Origin: Phytohabitans suffuscus
GTDB taxonomy: Bacteria; Actinomycetota; Actinomycetes; Mycobacteriales; Micromonosporaceae
DNA length: 64,000 bases
Direction of reading: 5' to 3'
NCBI RefSeq assembly: GCF_011764565.1
Contig: NZ_AP022871.1
Location: 5,766,320-5,830,319, forward strand
Shown here in pieces: positions 25,404-33,820 of this stretch. Both the position numbers and the translations under genes were made by a program. Below the pieces are notes generated by a model. The model worked only from the letters and a program-made list of their open reading frames with translations, searched no databases and had not been told where the DNA came from. The number at the start of each line of letters is the position of its first letter. The first letter of the stretch is position 1.

Positions 25404-27485
25404 ATGCTTGCCGTTCGTTCGCGACCGCGAGGCTCGGTCGCCAGCGCTCCCTCACTCCTCGCGCGCGCAGTCACGCGCCGCGGGCTCCCGTTCGCCCTCG
25501 CCGGGCTCGCGGCGTCCGTCGCGGTCGCGGTCCCGATCGCCACCGCACCCTCCGCGAGCGCCGCGGAGCCGGTCGTCGTGGCCAACCATACCTTCGAGAA
25601 CGACAACACCCATGGCTGGGCTCCGCGCGCTGACGAGACCGTCGCGGTGAGCACGGCCGCGGCACACTCTGGTACGGGCAGCCTGCTGGCCAGTGGACGG
25701 ACCCGTACCTGGGAGGGGCCGACGCTGGACCTGCTGGACACAATGGACAAAGGTGTCCGGTACACCATCTCGGTCTGGGTCCGCCTCGCGGCCGGCGGCG
25801 GCTCCTCGCAGGCCCGGCTGAGCGTCGAGCGGCGCACCGCCGGCACGCCCAGCTACGACCAGGTGGTCGGCAACACCAACGTCTCCGACGGCTCCTGGGT
25901 CAACCTGCAGGGCCAGTACACGCTGGCGAACGACGTCGAGTTCCTCAGCGTGTACGTGGAGACGGCCAGCGGCACCGCGTCGCTGCACATCGACGACTTC
26001 ACGCTGTCGTACACGCCGGCGACCCCGATCCAGACCGACATCCCCTCGGTCAGGACGGTGCTCGCGGGGCACTTCCCGATCGGCGCCGCGATCAGCCTGC
26101 CGCAGACGCTGGGCGAGCACGCCCGGCTGCTGAGCAAGCACTTCAACTCGGTCACGCCCGGCAACGCCCTCAAGTGGGACGCCACCGAGCCGACCGAGGG
26201 TACGTTCCGGTTCGCCGACGCGGACGCGATGGTCGACTTCGCGCGGGCCAACGGCATGCAGGTGCGCGGACACACGCTCGTGTGGCACAACCAGACACCG
26301 GCCTGGGTCTTCCTCGACGCCAACGGCCAGGCCATGACCCCCACCGCGGCGAACAAGACGCTGCTGCTGTCCCGCCTCGAGGCGCACATCCGCGGCGTGG
26401 TCGGCCACTACGGCAGCGACATCGCCACCTGGGACGTGGTCAACGAGGTGATCGACGAGAACCAGTCGGACGGGCTCCGGCGCAGCCGGTGGTTCGAGAT
26501 CGCCGGGCTCGACTACATCCGCACCGCGTTCCGGGTGACCCGCCAGGTCGCGCCGGACGCCAAGCTCTACATCAACGACTACAACACCAACGTGGCGGCC
26601 AAGCGCGACAAGCTCTACAACCTCGTCAGCCAGCTCAAGGCCGAGGGCGTGCCGATCGACGGCGTCGGCCACCAGATGCACGTCAACGTGGACTGGCCGT
26701 CGGCCGCCGAGACCGAGGCGATGATCCAGAAGTTCGTCCCGCTCAACGTCGACCAGCAGGTCACCGAGATGGACGTGAGCATCTACACCAACTCGGGCGA
26801 GTCCTTCCCGACCCCGCCGCGCGACCGGCTGATCCGGCAGGCGTACAAGTACCGCGACCTGTTCGACGTCTACAAGCGGTACTCCTCCGAGATCACCTCG
26901 GTGACCGTGTGGGGCCTGGCGGACGACGACACGTGGCTCGACACGTTCCCCGTGGTCCGCAACGACGCGCCGCTGCTCTTCGACGAGCAGTTGCAGGCCA
27001 AGCCGGCGTACTGGGGCATCGTCGACCCGACGAGGATCGAGGCCACCGCGACCCCCACCACGCCGACGACCACCCGGCCGACGAGCGCGCCGCCCACGAC
27101 CACACCGCCGCCCACGACCACACCGCCCACCACGACACCGCCCACGTCCGCGCCGCCGACCACCACGCCGCCGCCGGCCGGGAGCTGCCAGGTGACGTAC
27201 CGGATCGTCGGGCAGTGGCCGGGCGGCTTCCAGGGCGAGGTGCGCGTCGCGCCCGGCCGGGCGCTGACGAGCTGGACGGTGGGCTGGTCGTTCGCGAACG
27301 GCCAGCGGATCGACCAGCTCTGGTCCGGCGCCTACACCCAGAGCGGCGCGGCCGTGACCGTGACCAACGCGGCGTGGAACGGCGGCGTGCCCGCCAACGG
27401 CTCGGTCACGTTCGGCTTCATCGCGAGCTGGACCGGCACGAACGCCGCACCGACCGCCTTCACGGTCAACGGCGCGGCCTGCTAG
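25404..27485 (+). CDS. Secreted GH10 endo-1,4-beta-xylanase with N-terminal CBM and C-terminal CBM2
   Basis: A 693-aa secreted enzyme that cuts beta-1,4-xylan. Order: signal peptide (residues 1-50, ending SASAAEP); CBM4/9/22-like domain (about 51-210, WVNLQGQYTLANDVEFLSVY); GH10 barrel (about 220-550) with HTLVWHNQTP, WDVVNEVIDE (acid/base Glu) and QVTEMDVSIY (nucleophile Glu); a Pro/Thr linker (about 555-595); then CBM2 (CQVTYRIVGQWPGGFQGEVR, with the aromatic residues that bind cellulose). The start ATG follows GAGAGGAA by six bases. The TAG stop lies inside a 48-bp perfect palindrome. Confidence 0.94.
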   Translation: MLAVRSRPRGSVASAPSLLARAVTRRGLPFALAGLAASVAVAVPIATAPSASAAEPVVVANHTFENDNTHGWAPRADETVAVSTAAAHSGTGSLLASGRTRTWEGPTLDLLDTMDKGVRYTISVWVRLAAGGGSSQARLSVERRTAGTPSYDQVVGNTNVSDGSWVNLQGQYTLANDVEFLSVYVETASGTASLHIDDFTLSYTPATPIQTDIPSVRTVLAGHFPIGAAISLPQTLGEHARLLSKHFNSVTPGNALKWDATEPTEGTFRFADADAMVDFARANGMQVRGHTLVWHNQTPAWVFLDANGQAMTPTAANKTLLLSRLEAHIRGVVGHYGSDIATWDVVNEVIDENQSDGLRRSRWFEIAGLDYIRTAFRVTRQVAPDAKLYINDYNTNVAAKRDKLYNLVSQLKAEGVPIDGVGHQMHVNVDWPSAAETEAMIQKFVPLNVDQQVTEMDVSIYTNSGESFPTPPRDRLIRQAYKYRDLFDVYKRYSSEITSVTVWGLADDDTWLDTFPVVRNDAPLLFDEQLQAKPAYWGIVDPTRIEATATPTTPTTTRPTSAPPTTTPPPTTTPPTTTPPTSAPPTTTPPPAGSCQVTYRIVGQWPGGFQGEVRVAPGRALTSWTVGWSFANGQRIDQLWSGAYTQSGAAVTVTNAAWNGGVPANGSVTFGFIASWTGTNAAPTAFTVNGAAC

Positions 27486-27528
27486 GGCGTGTTTCATAAG
27501 GGCATGCCCTTATGAAACACGCCCTAGC
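27481..27528. repeat. Perfect 48-bp palindrome with IS-end-like arms
   Basis: The arms are 24 bp each with no spacer: GCTAGGGCGTGTTTCATAAG plus GGCA, then the exact reverse complement. The outer part (ACACGCCCTAG) is also found at the right edge of an IS5-family transposase remnant (45824-45834). The symmetry suggests two IS ends joined after loss of the interior, or a MITE-like element. It also supplies the xylanase stop codon and could act as a terminator. Confidence 0.8.
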
Positions 27529-27572
27529 AGGCGGGCGACCCCCGGGCCCGGGTGGCTCGGGGTCGCTGCCCG

Positions 27573-28442
27573 TCAGGACGTCACGTCGCGGGTGCCGAAC
27601 CTGGCCCAGGCCGCGCTCAGGAAGATCACGGTGTAGGCGGCCGCGGAGAGCAGCCCGCCGCGCAGCGGGTCCCACGCCACGGGGTCGCGGAGCAGGTCGC
27701 CGAAGTTGTTCCACCAGTGCGTCAGCAGGTACGGGTGGAGCCAGTCGACCTGCGGGATCACCCCGAGGATCCAGCTGACCATGTTGAACATGACGATCGC
27801 GATCGTGGCGCCCATCGGCTGCTCGGTCAGCGTCGAGACGAACAGCCCGACCGCGCCGAGCGCGGCGAGGCAGGCGGTCAGGTAGAGGCAGATCGCCAGC
27901 AGCCGCAGCAGCCCCTCACCCATCCCGATCGTGGTGCCGGACAGCAGCGTGACGTCGCCGCCGCCGAAGAGCAGCAGCCCGGCGAGCAGGCCGGTGCCGG
28001 CGACCGTGACGGTGGCGACGAAGGCACCGGCCACGATGCCCGCGTACTTCACGGCGAGCAGGCGGGTGCGGTGCACCGGGACGGTCAGCAGGTAGCGGAG
28101 CGTGCCCACGTTCGCCTCGCCGGCGATCGCGTCACCGGCGACCGCCGCCACCGCGATCGGCAGGAAGAGCTGGATCTCCAGGGCGAGCGCGGCGAGCGCC
28201 ACGAAGAGCCCGTTGCCGGTGATCGACGACAGGAACTGCGGCGCGCCCTGGTCGCCGCCGGACGAGGTCGGGCTGGAGACCCGCACCGCGATCGCGATGA
28301 TGATCGGGACCGCGGCGAGCACGGCGAGCCCGGCCTGGTTGCGCCGGCGGCGGGCGATCAGGCCCAGCTCGGAGCGGAGGAAGCGGAACGGCACCGGGAG
28401 GCTCCTGGCGGCCGGCGGCGCCGCCACCTCAACCGCTGACAT
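27573..28442 (-). CDS. ABC-2 type transporter permease
   Basis: A 289-aa membrane protein with about six hydrophobic segments, typical of ABC-2 exporters (SELGLIARRRRNQAGLAVLA, FLPIAVAAVAGDAIAGEANV, GTLRYLLTVPVHRTRLLAVK). It begins inside the 3' end of the ATPase gene (14-bp overlap), so the two form one exporter. The substrate is unknown. Confidence 0.9.
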   Translation of the reverse strand: MSAVEVAAPPAARSLPVPFRFLRSELGLIARRRRNQAGLAVLAAVPIIIAIAVRVSSPTSSGGDQGAPQFLSSITGNGLFVALAALALEIQLFLPIAVAAVAGDAIAGEANVGTLRYLLTVPVHRTRLLAVKYAGIVAGAFVATVTVAGTGLLAGLLLFGGGDVTLLSGTTIGMGEGLLRLLAICLYLTACLAALGAVGLFVSTLTEQPMGATIAIVMFNMVSWILGVIPQVDWLHPYLLTHWWNNFGDLLRDPVAWDPLRGGLLSAAAYTVIFLSAAWARFGTRDVTS

Positions 28443-29361
28443 CGAAGCCCTCCCCGGTCAGCGCCACGAACTGCTCCTCCAGGTCGGCGGCGACGACGGC
28501 GAAGCCGCGCACCGGCACGCCGTCGTGCACCAGCGCGGCCACCACCTTCTCCGGGGCGACCTGCCCCAGCAGGCCGGTCGCGCGGCCCGCCTCGTGCGTC
28601 ACCTCGGTGACGCCCAACTCGCGCAGCACCCGGGCGGCGTCCTCCGGCCAGTCGGTCTCGACCCGCGCGCGGGGCGCCGCCTCGGCCCGCAGGTCCTCCA
28701 GCGTCGACTGCGCCACGAGGTGTCCCTTGTGCATGACGCCGACGTGGCTGCACACCTGCTCCACCTCGGACAGCAGGTGGGTGGAGAGCAGCACCGTCGC
28801 GCCCTCGGCGGCCAGCGCGCCGATCAGCGACCGCACCTCGCGTGTGCCCTGCGGGTCGAGGCCGTTGGTGGGCTCGTCCAGGATCAGCAGGTCGCGCGGG
28901 GCGAGCATGGCGGCGGCCAGCGCGAGCCGCTGCCGCATGCCCAGCGAGTACGCCCGGAAGCGCTTGCCCGCCGCCGCGCCGAGCCCCACCCGGTCCAGCG
29001 CCGCCCGGATGCGCGCGTCCGCGGTGGCCGGCCGGGCGGTGCCGTCGGCCGCGTCGAGCCGCCGCAGGTTGTCCAGCCCGGACAGGTACGGGTGGAAGCC
29101 CGGCCCCTCGACGAGCGCGCCCACCCGGGGCAGCACCGTCGCGGCGCCGCCGGGCATCCGCTCACCGAGCAGGGCGTGGCCGCCGGACGTGGGCCGGATC
29201 AGGCCGAGGAGCATGCGGATCGTCGTGGTCTTGCCCGAGCCGTTCGGGCCCAGGAACCCGTAGACCGCCCCACGGGGGACCGCCAGGTCGACGGCGTTGA
29301 CCGCGACCTGGCGTCCGAACCGCTTCGTGAGCCCGCAACTCTCGACCGCGAACGCGGTCAC
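28429..29361 (-). CDS. ABC transporter ATP-binding protein
   Basis: A 310-aa ATPase with all motifs: Walker A GPNGSGKTT, signature YSLGMRQRL and Walker B LLILDEPTNGLDP, followed by the switch His (LLSTHLLSEVEQ). The C-terminal 90 residues resemble the DUF4162-like tail of CcmA-type exporters. It overlaps the LolA-like gene by 4 bp upstream and the permease gene downstream, making a three-gene operon. Confidence 0.94.
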   Translation of the reverse strand: MTAFAVESCGLTKRFGRQVAVNAVDLAVPRGAVYGFLGPNGSGKTTTIRMLLGLIRPTSGGHALLGERMPGGAATVLPRVGALVEGPGFHPYLSGLDNLRRLDAADGTARPATADARIRAALDRVGLGAAAGKRFRAYSLGMRQRLALAAAMLAPRDLLILDEPTNGLDPQGTREVRSLIGALAAEGATVLLSTHLLSEVEQVCSHVGVMHKGHLVAQSTLEDLRAEAAPRARVETDWPEDAARVLRELGVTEVTHEAGRATGLLGQVAPEKVVAALVHDGVPVRGFAVVAADLEEQFVALTGEGFDVSG

Positions 29362-30476
29362 TTGTGCTCCAGGGCTACCTCGTACAACCTCTCGGGCGAG
29401 ACGAGCCCCGCGTAGATGGCGCCGTCGTCGGTGAGCAGGGCGCTGAAGAGCCGGCCGCTGAGCAGATGGCCGCTGCCCCAGGCGCCGCTCACCGGGGTGA
29501 GCACGCCGAGGACCTGCTTCGCCTGCTCGTCCTGCTGTCCGGCCGCGGCGTCCTCGCCGCCCTTGGCCACCACGACCGTCGTCCAGCCCTCGCCGACCGT
29601 GGTGACGCCGGCCTCCTCGGCCGTCTTCGGAGCACCCTCGGGCCGGTCGGGCTTGGCTGCCTCCGGCACGCCGGTCGACTCCTCGACGGCCGCGCCGGGC
29701 GGCGGGTTGAAGCGGAACTGGGCCTCGTCCGGCCGGGCGAAGTCGATCTGGGTGAACGCGATCTGGAACGCGGTCTGGTCGCTGCCCTTCGGGTAGATCT
29801 CCAGCCGCAGCGGCACGTGCTCGGTCGCGTCGATCGCGATACGCACCTGGCCCACCAGCGATGCCTTGTCGCGCGGCGCGAGCACCAGCTCGTACGCGTC
29901 GCGCCCGGCGATCGTCGCGGACCGCCCGACGGACACCTCGGTCGTGGGGTCGACCGCGGCGAGCGCCCGGTCGGCCGCCTCCTGGGGCGTGAGCGGCAGG
30001 TCGGTCGGCAGCTGGTGGGACCTGGTGTCCGCGTCACTGATCGTGCGGTGGGTGGCCTTGTTCTGCTTGCTCGACCACAGCCACAGGTCCTTGCCGTTGC
30101 GGATCACGTCGGTCTCGCCGAGCGTGCCCATCAGCGCCACGCGGGTCTTGTCCGGCCCGGAGTACCAGACGCGCAGCTGGTTGGTGTCGGTGAGCAGCGA
30201 CGCGATGTCGGCCGTGCCGCTGCCGGCGCCGCTCAGGTTGGGCAGGTTGGGCAGGCCGAGGTCGGCCGACTGCACCACCGTGCCGGACAGCCCGTCGAGG
30301 CGTGCCGTCTGCAGGTCGACCAGCAGCTGCTGCGCGGTCCGCGGGGGCAGGCTCGGCTCCGCCGTCGCCGCGAGCGTGCCGACGGCGGCCCCTCCGCCGA
30401 CCACCACCGCCACGGCCGCCGCGGGCACCAGCCATCGGAGCGCGGGTCGGGAGTTCATCACTGACATGTTTCGCAC
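29358..30476 (-). CDS. LolA/RseB-like exported protein
   Basis: A 372-aa protein with an N-terminal signal or anchor segment (LRWLVPAAAVAVVVGGGAAV) and a LolA/RseB-like beta-rich domain (GLSGTVVQSADLGLPNLP, QLRVWYSGPDKTRVALMGTL, AYELVLAPRDKASLVGQVRI, VPLRLEIYPKGSDQTAFQIA). In actinomycetes such proteins often act with an exporter or signal envelope state. It is the first gene of the operon with the ABC exporter. A two-component system is divergent 144 bp away and likely controls it (inference). The start could be ATG 30476 or internal ATGs at 30464 or 30458. Confidence 0.85.
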   Translation of the reverse strand: MRNMSVMNSRPALRWLVPAAAVAVVVGGGAAVGTLAATAEPSLPPRTAQQLLVDLQTARLDGLSGTVVQSADLGLPNLPNLSGAGSGTADIASLLTDTNQLRVWYSGPDKTRVALMGTLGETDVIRNGKDLWLWSSKQNKATHRTISDADTRSHQLPTDLPLTPQEAADRALAAVDPTTEVSVGRSATIAGRDAYELVLAPRDKASLVGQVRIAIDATEHVPLRLEIYPKGSDQTAFQIAFTQIDFARPDEAQFRFNPPPGAAVEESTGVPEAAKPDRPEGAPKTAEEAGVTTVGEGWTTVVVAKGGEDAAAGQQDEQAKQVLGVLTPVSGAWGSGHLLSGRLFSALLTDDGAIYAGLVSPERLYEVALEHK

Positions 30477-30620
30477 CGTGCCTCTCTAGTTCGCTCGCTC
30501 GCCGCCGTGGGTGGCCGGGCGCCGTTAGCTCGCTCCTGCCACTTATCGTGCGGAACCGGCCCTGTGAGAGCGCTGAGAGTGCCTGTGGCCTCACTCAGCC
30601 AGGATGGCACGCTTGGTGGC

Positions 30621-31277
30621 GTGCGGTTGCTGGTGGTGGAGGACGAGGCGCGGCTGGCGACGGCCCTGCAGCGAGGGCTGCAGGGCGAGGGCTTCGCGGT
30701 CGACGTGGCCGCCGACGGCCCGACCGGGCTGGAGATGGCCCGTCACGGTGGATACGACGCGATGATCCTCGATGTGATGCTGCCGGGTCTGTCCGGTTAC
30801 CGGGTGGTCCGCCAGCTCCGGGCCGAGGAGCACTGGCTGCCGGTGCTCATGCTCTCCGCCAAGGACGGCGAGTACGACCAGGCCGACGGCCTCGACTGCG
30901 GCGCCGACGACTACCTGACCAAGCCCTTCTCGTACGTGGTGCTGCTGGCCCGCCTCCGCGCGCTGCTACGCCGGGGTGCCCCGCAGCGCCCGACCGTGCT
31001 CACCGTGGGCGCGCTCCGCCTCGACCCGGCCGAGCGGCGGGTCACCCTCGACGGCGCCGAGATCACGCTGACCGCCCGGGAGTACGCGCTGCTGGAGTAC
31101 CTCATGCGCCGCGCCGGCGAGGTGGTCTCCAAGACCGAGCTGCTCGACCACGTCTGGGACGCGAGCATCGAGACCGCGCCGAACGCGGTCGAGGTCTACG
31201 TCGGCTACCTGCGCCGCAAGCTCGGCCGCGACGTCCTGGAGACGGTCCGCGGCGCGGGATACCGTCTGAGCGCATGA
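30621..31277 (+). CDS. OmpR/PhoB-family response regulator
   Basis: A 218-aa two-component response regulator. The receiver domain (residues 1-115) carries VEDEARLATAL (acidic pocket), ILDVMLPG (phospho-Asp), MLSAKD (Thr/Ser switch) and TKPF (Lys). The winged-helix output domain follows (LTAREYALLEYLMRRAGEVV, NAVEVYVGYLRRKL, ETVRGAGYRL). GTG at 30621 (VRLLVVEDE) is chosen because it is the usual first residue. The last 4 bp overlap the kinase start. Its divergent orientation to the ABC/LolA-like operon suggests that is a target. Confidence 0.93.
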   Translation: MRLLVVEDEARLATALQRGLQGEGFAVDVAADGPTGLEMARHGGYDAMILDVMLPGLSGYRVVRQLRAEEHWLPVLMLSAKDGEYDQADGLDCGADDYLTKPFSYVVLLARLRALLRRGAPQRPTVLTVGALRLDPAERRVTLDGAEITLTAREYALLEYLMRRAGEVVSKTELLDHVWDASIETAPNAVEVYVGYLRRKLGRDVLETVRGAGYRLSA

Positions 31278-32647
31278 AACCGAGGTGGTGGCGCCGCATC
31301 AGCCTGCGTGCCCGGCTGATGCTGATCGGCGTCGCCGGGCTGGCCGGCGGCCTCGCGGTCGGCGGCGTGGTGATGGTGTACGCGCTGGCCCTGGCGCTCC
31401 AGTCGACCGCCGACAGCGAGGCCCGGCAGAGCGCCGAGGGCGTGGCCGCGATGGTCGAGGCGAACCAGATGCCGCAGCCGCTGCCGGTGATCGGTGAGGT
31501 GCGGGTGCAGGTGGTCGACGACCGGCACCGGGTGCTGGCCGCCTCGATCGACGCCGACCGGCTGGTGCCCGTGCTGTACCCGGAGGAGATGCCGCGGGCC
31601 CGCGCGGGAGAGAGCCTCTTCATCCCCGGCGACCGGCTCGGCATCCGCGGTCCGGTGCGGGTGGTCGCGGAGCCCGCCGGCAGCGACACGGTGCTGGTGG
31701 CCAAGTCGATGGCCGACCTCACGCAGAGCGTGCGGCTGCTGCGCAACATCCTGCTGATCGCGTTCCCGGTGCTGCTGGTCGCGCTCGCGGCGGTGGCCTG
31801 GCGGGTGATCGGCCTGACGCTACGGCCGGTGGAGGCGCTGCGCACCGGGGCCGAGGAGATCACCGGCGGGGCGCGCCCCGGCCAGCTGCCGCTGCCCGAC
31901 TCGCACGACGAGATCCACCGGCTGGCGGTCACGCTCAACGGCATGCTCGACCGGCTGGAGGCGGCCCGGGCCCGGCAGCGGGCGTTCGTGGCGGACGCGG
32001 CGCACGAGCTGCGCAGCCCGCTGACCAACATGCGCACCCAGCTGGAGGTGGCCCAGCGGCTGGGCGACCGCACCGACTGGCCGGCCGTCGCCGACGACCT
32101 GCTGCTGGACACCCAGCGGCTCAGCCGCCTCGTCGACGACCTGCTGCTGCTCGCCCGCGCCGACGACGCCGGCGCACGGGCGCTGCGCACGGTGCCGGTG
32201 GAGCTGGGCGAGCTGGTCACCGCGCTGGCCGAGCGCTACGCGTCGCCGCCGGTCACCGTCGCCGTCCCGGACGATCCACTGTGGACCAGCGGTGAGCCGG
32301 AGGCGCTCGCCCGGGTGGTCGGCAACCTGGTCGACAACGCCGTACGCCACACCCGCAGCACCGTCCGCGTGGAGGTCGGCGGCGACGGCCCGTACCACCT
32401 CGTGACGGTGAGCGACGACGGGCCTGGCATCCCGGTCGCGGACCGCCAGCGGGTCTTCGACCGCTTCACCCGCCTCGACGACGCCCGCGCGCGCGACGGC
32501 GGCGGTGCCGGCCTGGGCCTGGCGATCGTGCGCGAGCTGGTCCGCCGGCACGGCGGCTCGGTCCGCCTCGCGGACGCGACCTCGGGCCCGGGCCTGCGCG
32601 CGGAGGTCCGCCTCCCCGCCGCTTCCTGCCCGGAGAACAGCTTCTAG
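31274..32647 (+). CDS. Sensor histidine kinase
   Basis: A 457-aa membrane kinase with two membrane segments (about residues 14-38 and 155-178) flanking a roughly 115-residue extracytoplasmic sensor region, then a HAMP domain, an H-box (FVADAAHELRSPLTNMRTQL), an N-box (VVGNLVDNAVRHT) and G-boxes (VSDDGPGIP, GGGAGLGLAIVRELV). The ATG overlaps the regulator stop by 4 bp. The signal is unknown, but the adjacent exporter and LolA-like gene suggest envelope stress or a drug-like compound. Confidence 0.94.
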   Translation: MKPRWWRRISLRARLMLIGVAGLAGGLAVGGVVMVYALALALQSTADSEARQSAEGVAAMVEANQMPQPLPVIGEVRVQVVDDRHRVLAASIDADRLVPVLYPEEMPRARAGESLFIPGDRLGIRGPVRVVAEPAGSDTVLVAKSMADLTQSVRLLRNILLIAFPVLLVALAAVAWRVIGLTLRPVEALRTGAEEITGGARPGQLPLPDSHDEIHRLAVTLNGMLDRLEAARARQRAFVADAAHELRSPLTNMRTQLEVAQRLGDRTDWPAVADDLLLDTQRLSRLVDDLLLLARADDAGARALRTVPVELGELVTALAERYASPPVTVAVPDDPLWTSGEPEALARVVGNLVDNAVRHTRSTVRVEVGGDGPYHLVTVSDDGPGIPVADRQRVFDRFTRLDDARARDGGGAGLGLAIVRELVRRHGGSVRLADATSGPGLRAEVRLPAASCPENSF

Positions 32648-32667
32648 CGGCGCGTATCCTCTCCCGG

Positions 32668-33180
32668 GTGGGACTGCGGTTCGAGACGCGCGGGTCCGAC
32701 TCGCCGTGGGTCGACACCGTGTGGGCCTGTACCAGCGAGCGGGTCACCCAGATGACGTCCGTGGCGGCGGTGTGCTGGGGTCTGGTGTTCTGGGAGCTCG
32801 ACGGCAGGGCGTACGCGGCGGTCTCCGGCCCCGAGACCCGGACCGGCACCGCGCCGGTGCCGGAGGGCGCGACCTTCGTCGGCGTCGAGTTCGCCGTGGG
32901 CACGTCGCTGCGGGCCGTGCCCACGCCGGCCCTGGTCGACGGCGGTGTCGAGCTGCCCGGCGCGACGCGCCGGACGTTCCGCCTGGACGGCCACCGCTGG
33001 GAGACCCCCGGCCCCGACGACGCCGAGGCCCTTGTCGACCGCCTCGTCCGCGGCGGCATCGTGGTCCGTGACCCGCTCGTCACCGGCGTCCGGCGGGGCC
33101 ACCGCCCCGCGGTGTCGGCACGCACCCTCGAACGCCGGTTTCAGGCGGTGACCGGGCTGACCCAGGGCGCCGTACGGCAG
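32668..33180 (+). pseudogene. AraC-family regulator, C-terminus lost
   Basis: The frame starts at GTG 32668 (MGLRFETRGSDSPWVDTVWA) and matches the sensor part of actinobacterial AraC regulators (WGLVFWELDGRAYAAVSGPE). It reaches the beginning of the helix-turn-helix (SARTLERRFQAVTGLTQGAVRQ) and then loses all similarity at about 33180. Beyond that the frame merely reads antisense to the reductase-like gene until 33336. The second half of the DNA-binding domain is gone, so it cannot bind DNA normally. Confidence 0.8.
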
Positions 33181-33572
33181 TCCGCACTGCCGTGGATGAA
33201 GATCGCGCCGCCCTCGCTCTTCTTCAGCTCGACGACGTCGTCGGTGGAGCGCAGGATCGCCGTCGGACCCCACCCCTCCACGAGGGCGTCCTCGGGCAGC
33301 GTGGTCGAGACCACGTACTTGGGGAGGTCCTTGTAGGCGGCGTGGTCCTCGGAGTCGCGCCAGATCGGCGCGAACGCCTCGTAGCTGCGGCGGCCGAACA
33401 GCAGCGCCGTCGTGTCGTCGAGCTCCTCGGCCTTGAGCGAGAACGCCTCGGGCAGGAACTCGATGTCGTTGACCGCCCAGCCACCGCTGCGGTGCTCCTC
33501 GCCCGGCCCGCCGCCCGGGGAGTCCACGACACCGTCGAGCGACATGAAACCGGTGTAGACAAGCTCACGCAT
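33141..33572 (-). pseudogene. Dihydrofolate-reductase/RibD-C-like protein, C-terminus lost
   Basis: From ATG 33572 (GAGGAG nine bases upstream) the protein reads MRELVYTGFMSLDGVVDSPG, ALLFGRRSYEAFAPIWRD, KYVVSTTLPED and GGAIFIHGSAD, matching the RibD C-terminal/dihydrofolate-reductase-like family. After HGSAD it ends with an unrelated short tail at 33141. About one-third of the normal 185-190 residues is missing. The truncation point coincides with that of the convergent AraC gene, so one deletion removed both 3' ends. Confidence 0.82.
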
Positions 33573-33820
33573 CCGTTGTTTCTCCTCATGGACAGGCGAC
33601 CGGGCCGCCAGGTCGACGGCGCGCACGCCGCGGTGCCCACGCCCCCGTGGGCTCTCGCGCTCATGCTAGGAGGCGCCCCTGGCAGCCGTCTTGTACGGAA
33701 ACGACACGGTTGAGACCGCTCGTGGAGGTTGTGCACCGCGGACGGTGAGGCCGCGGGAGCGACGGTCCGGACCACCGCGGACATCGCGGTAGCTCAAAGA
33801 GAGTCTCTGGAACTGATCTC

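Noticed and set aside
25452..27497. 681-codon open frame on the minus strand across the xylanase gene
   Set aside because: It is the antisense shadow of a clear GH10 gene in high-GC DNA, with Arg/Val/Gly-biased composition and no motifs.
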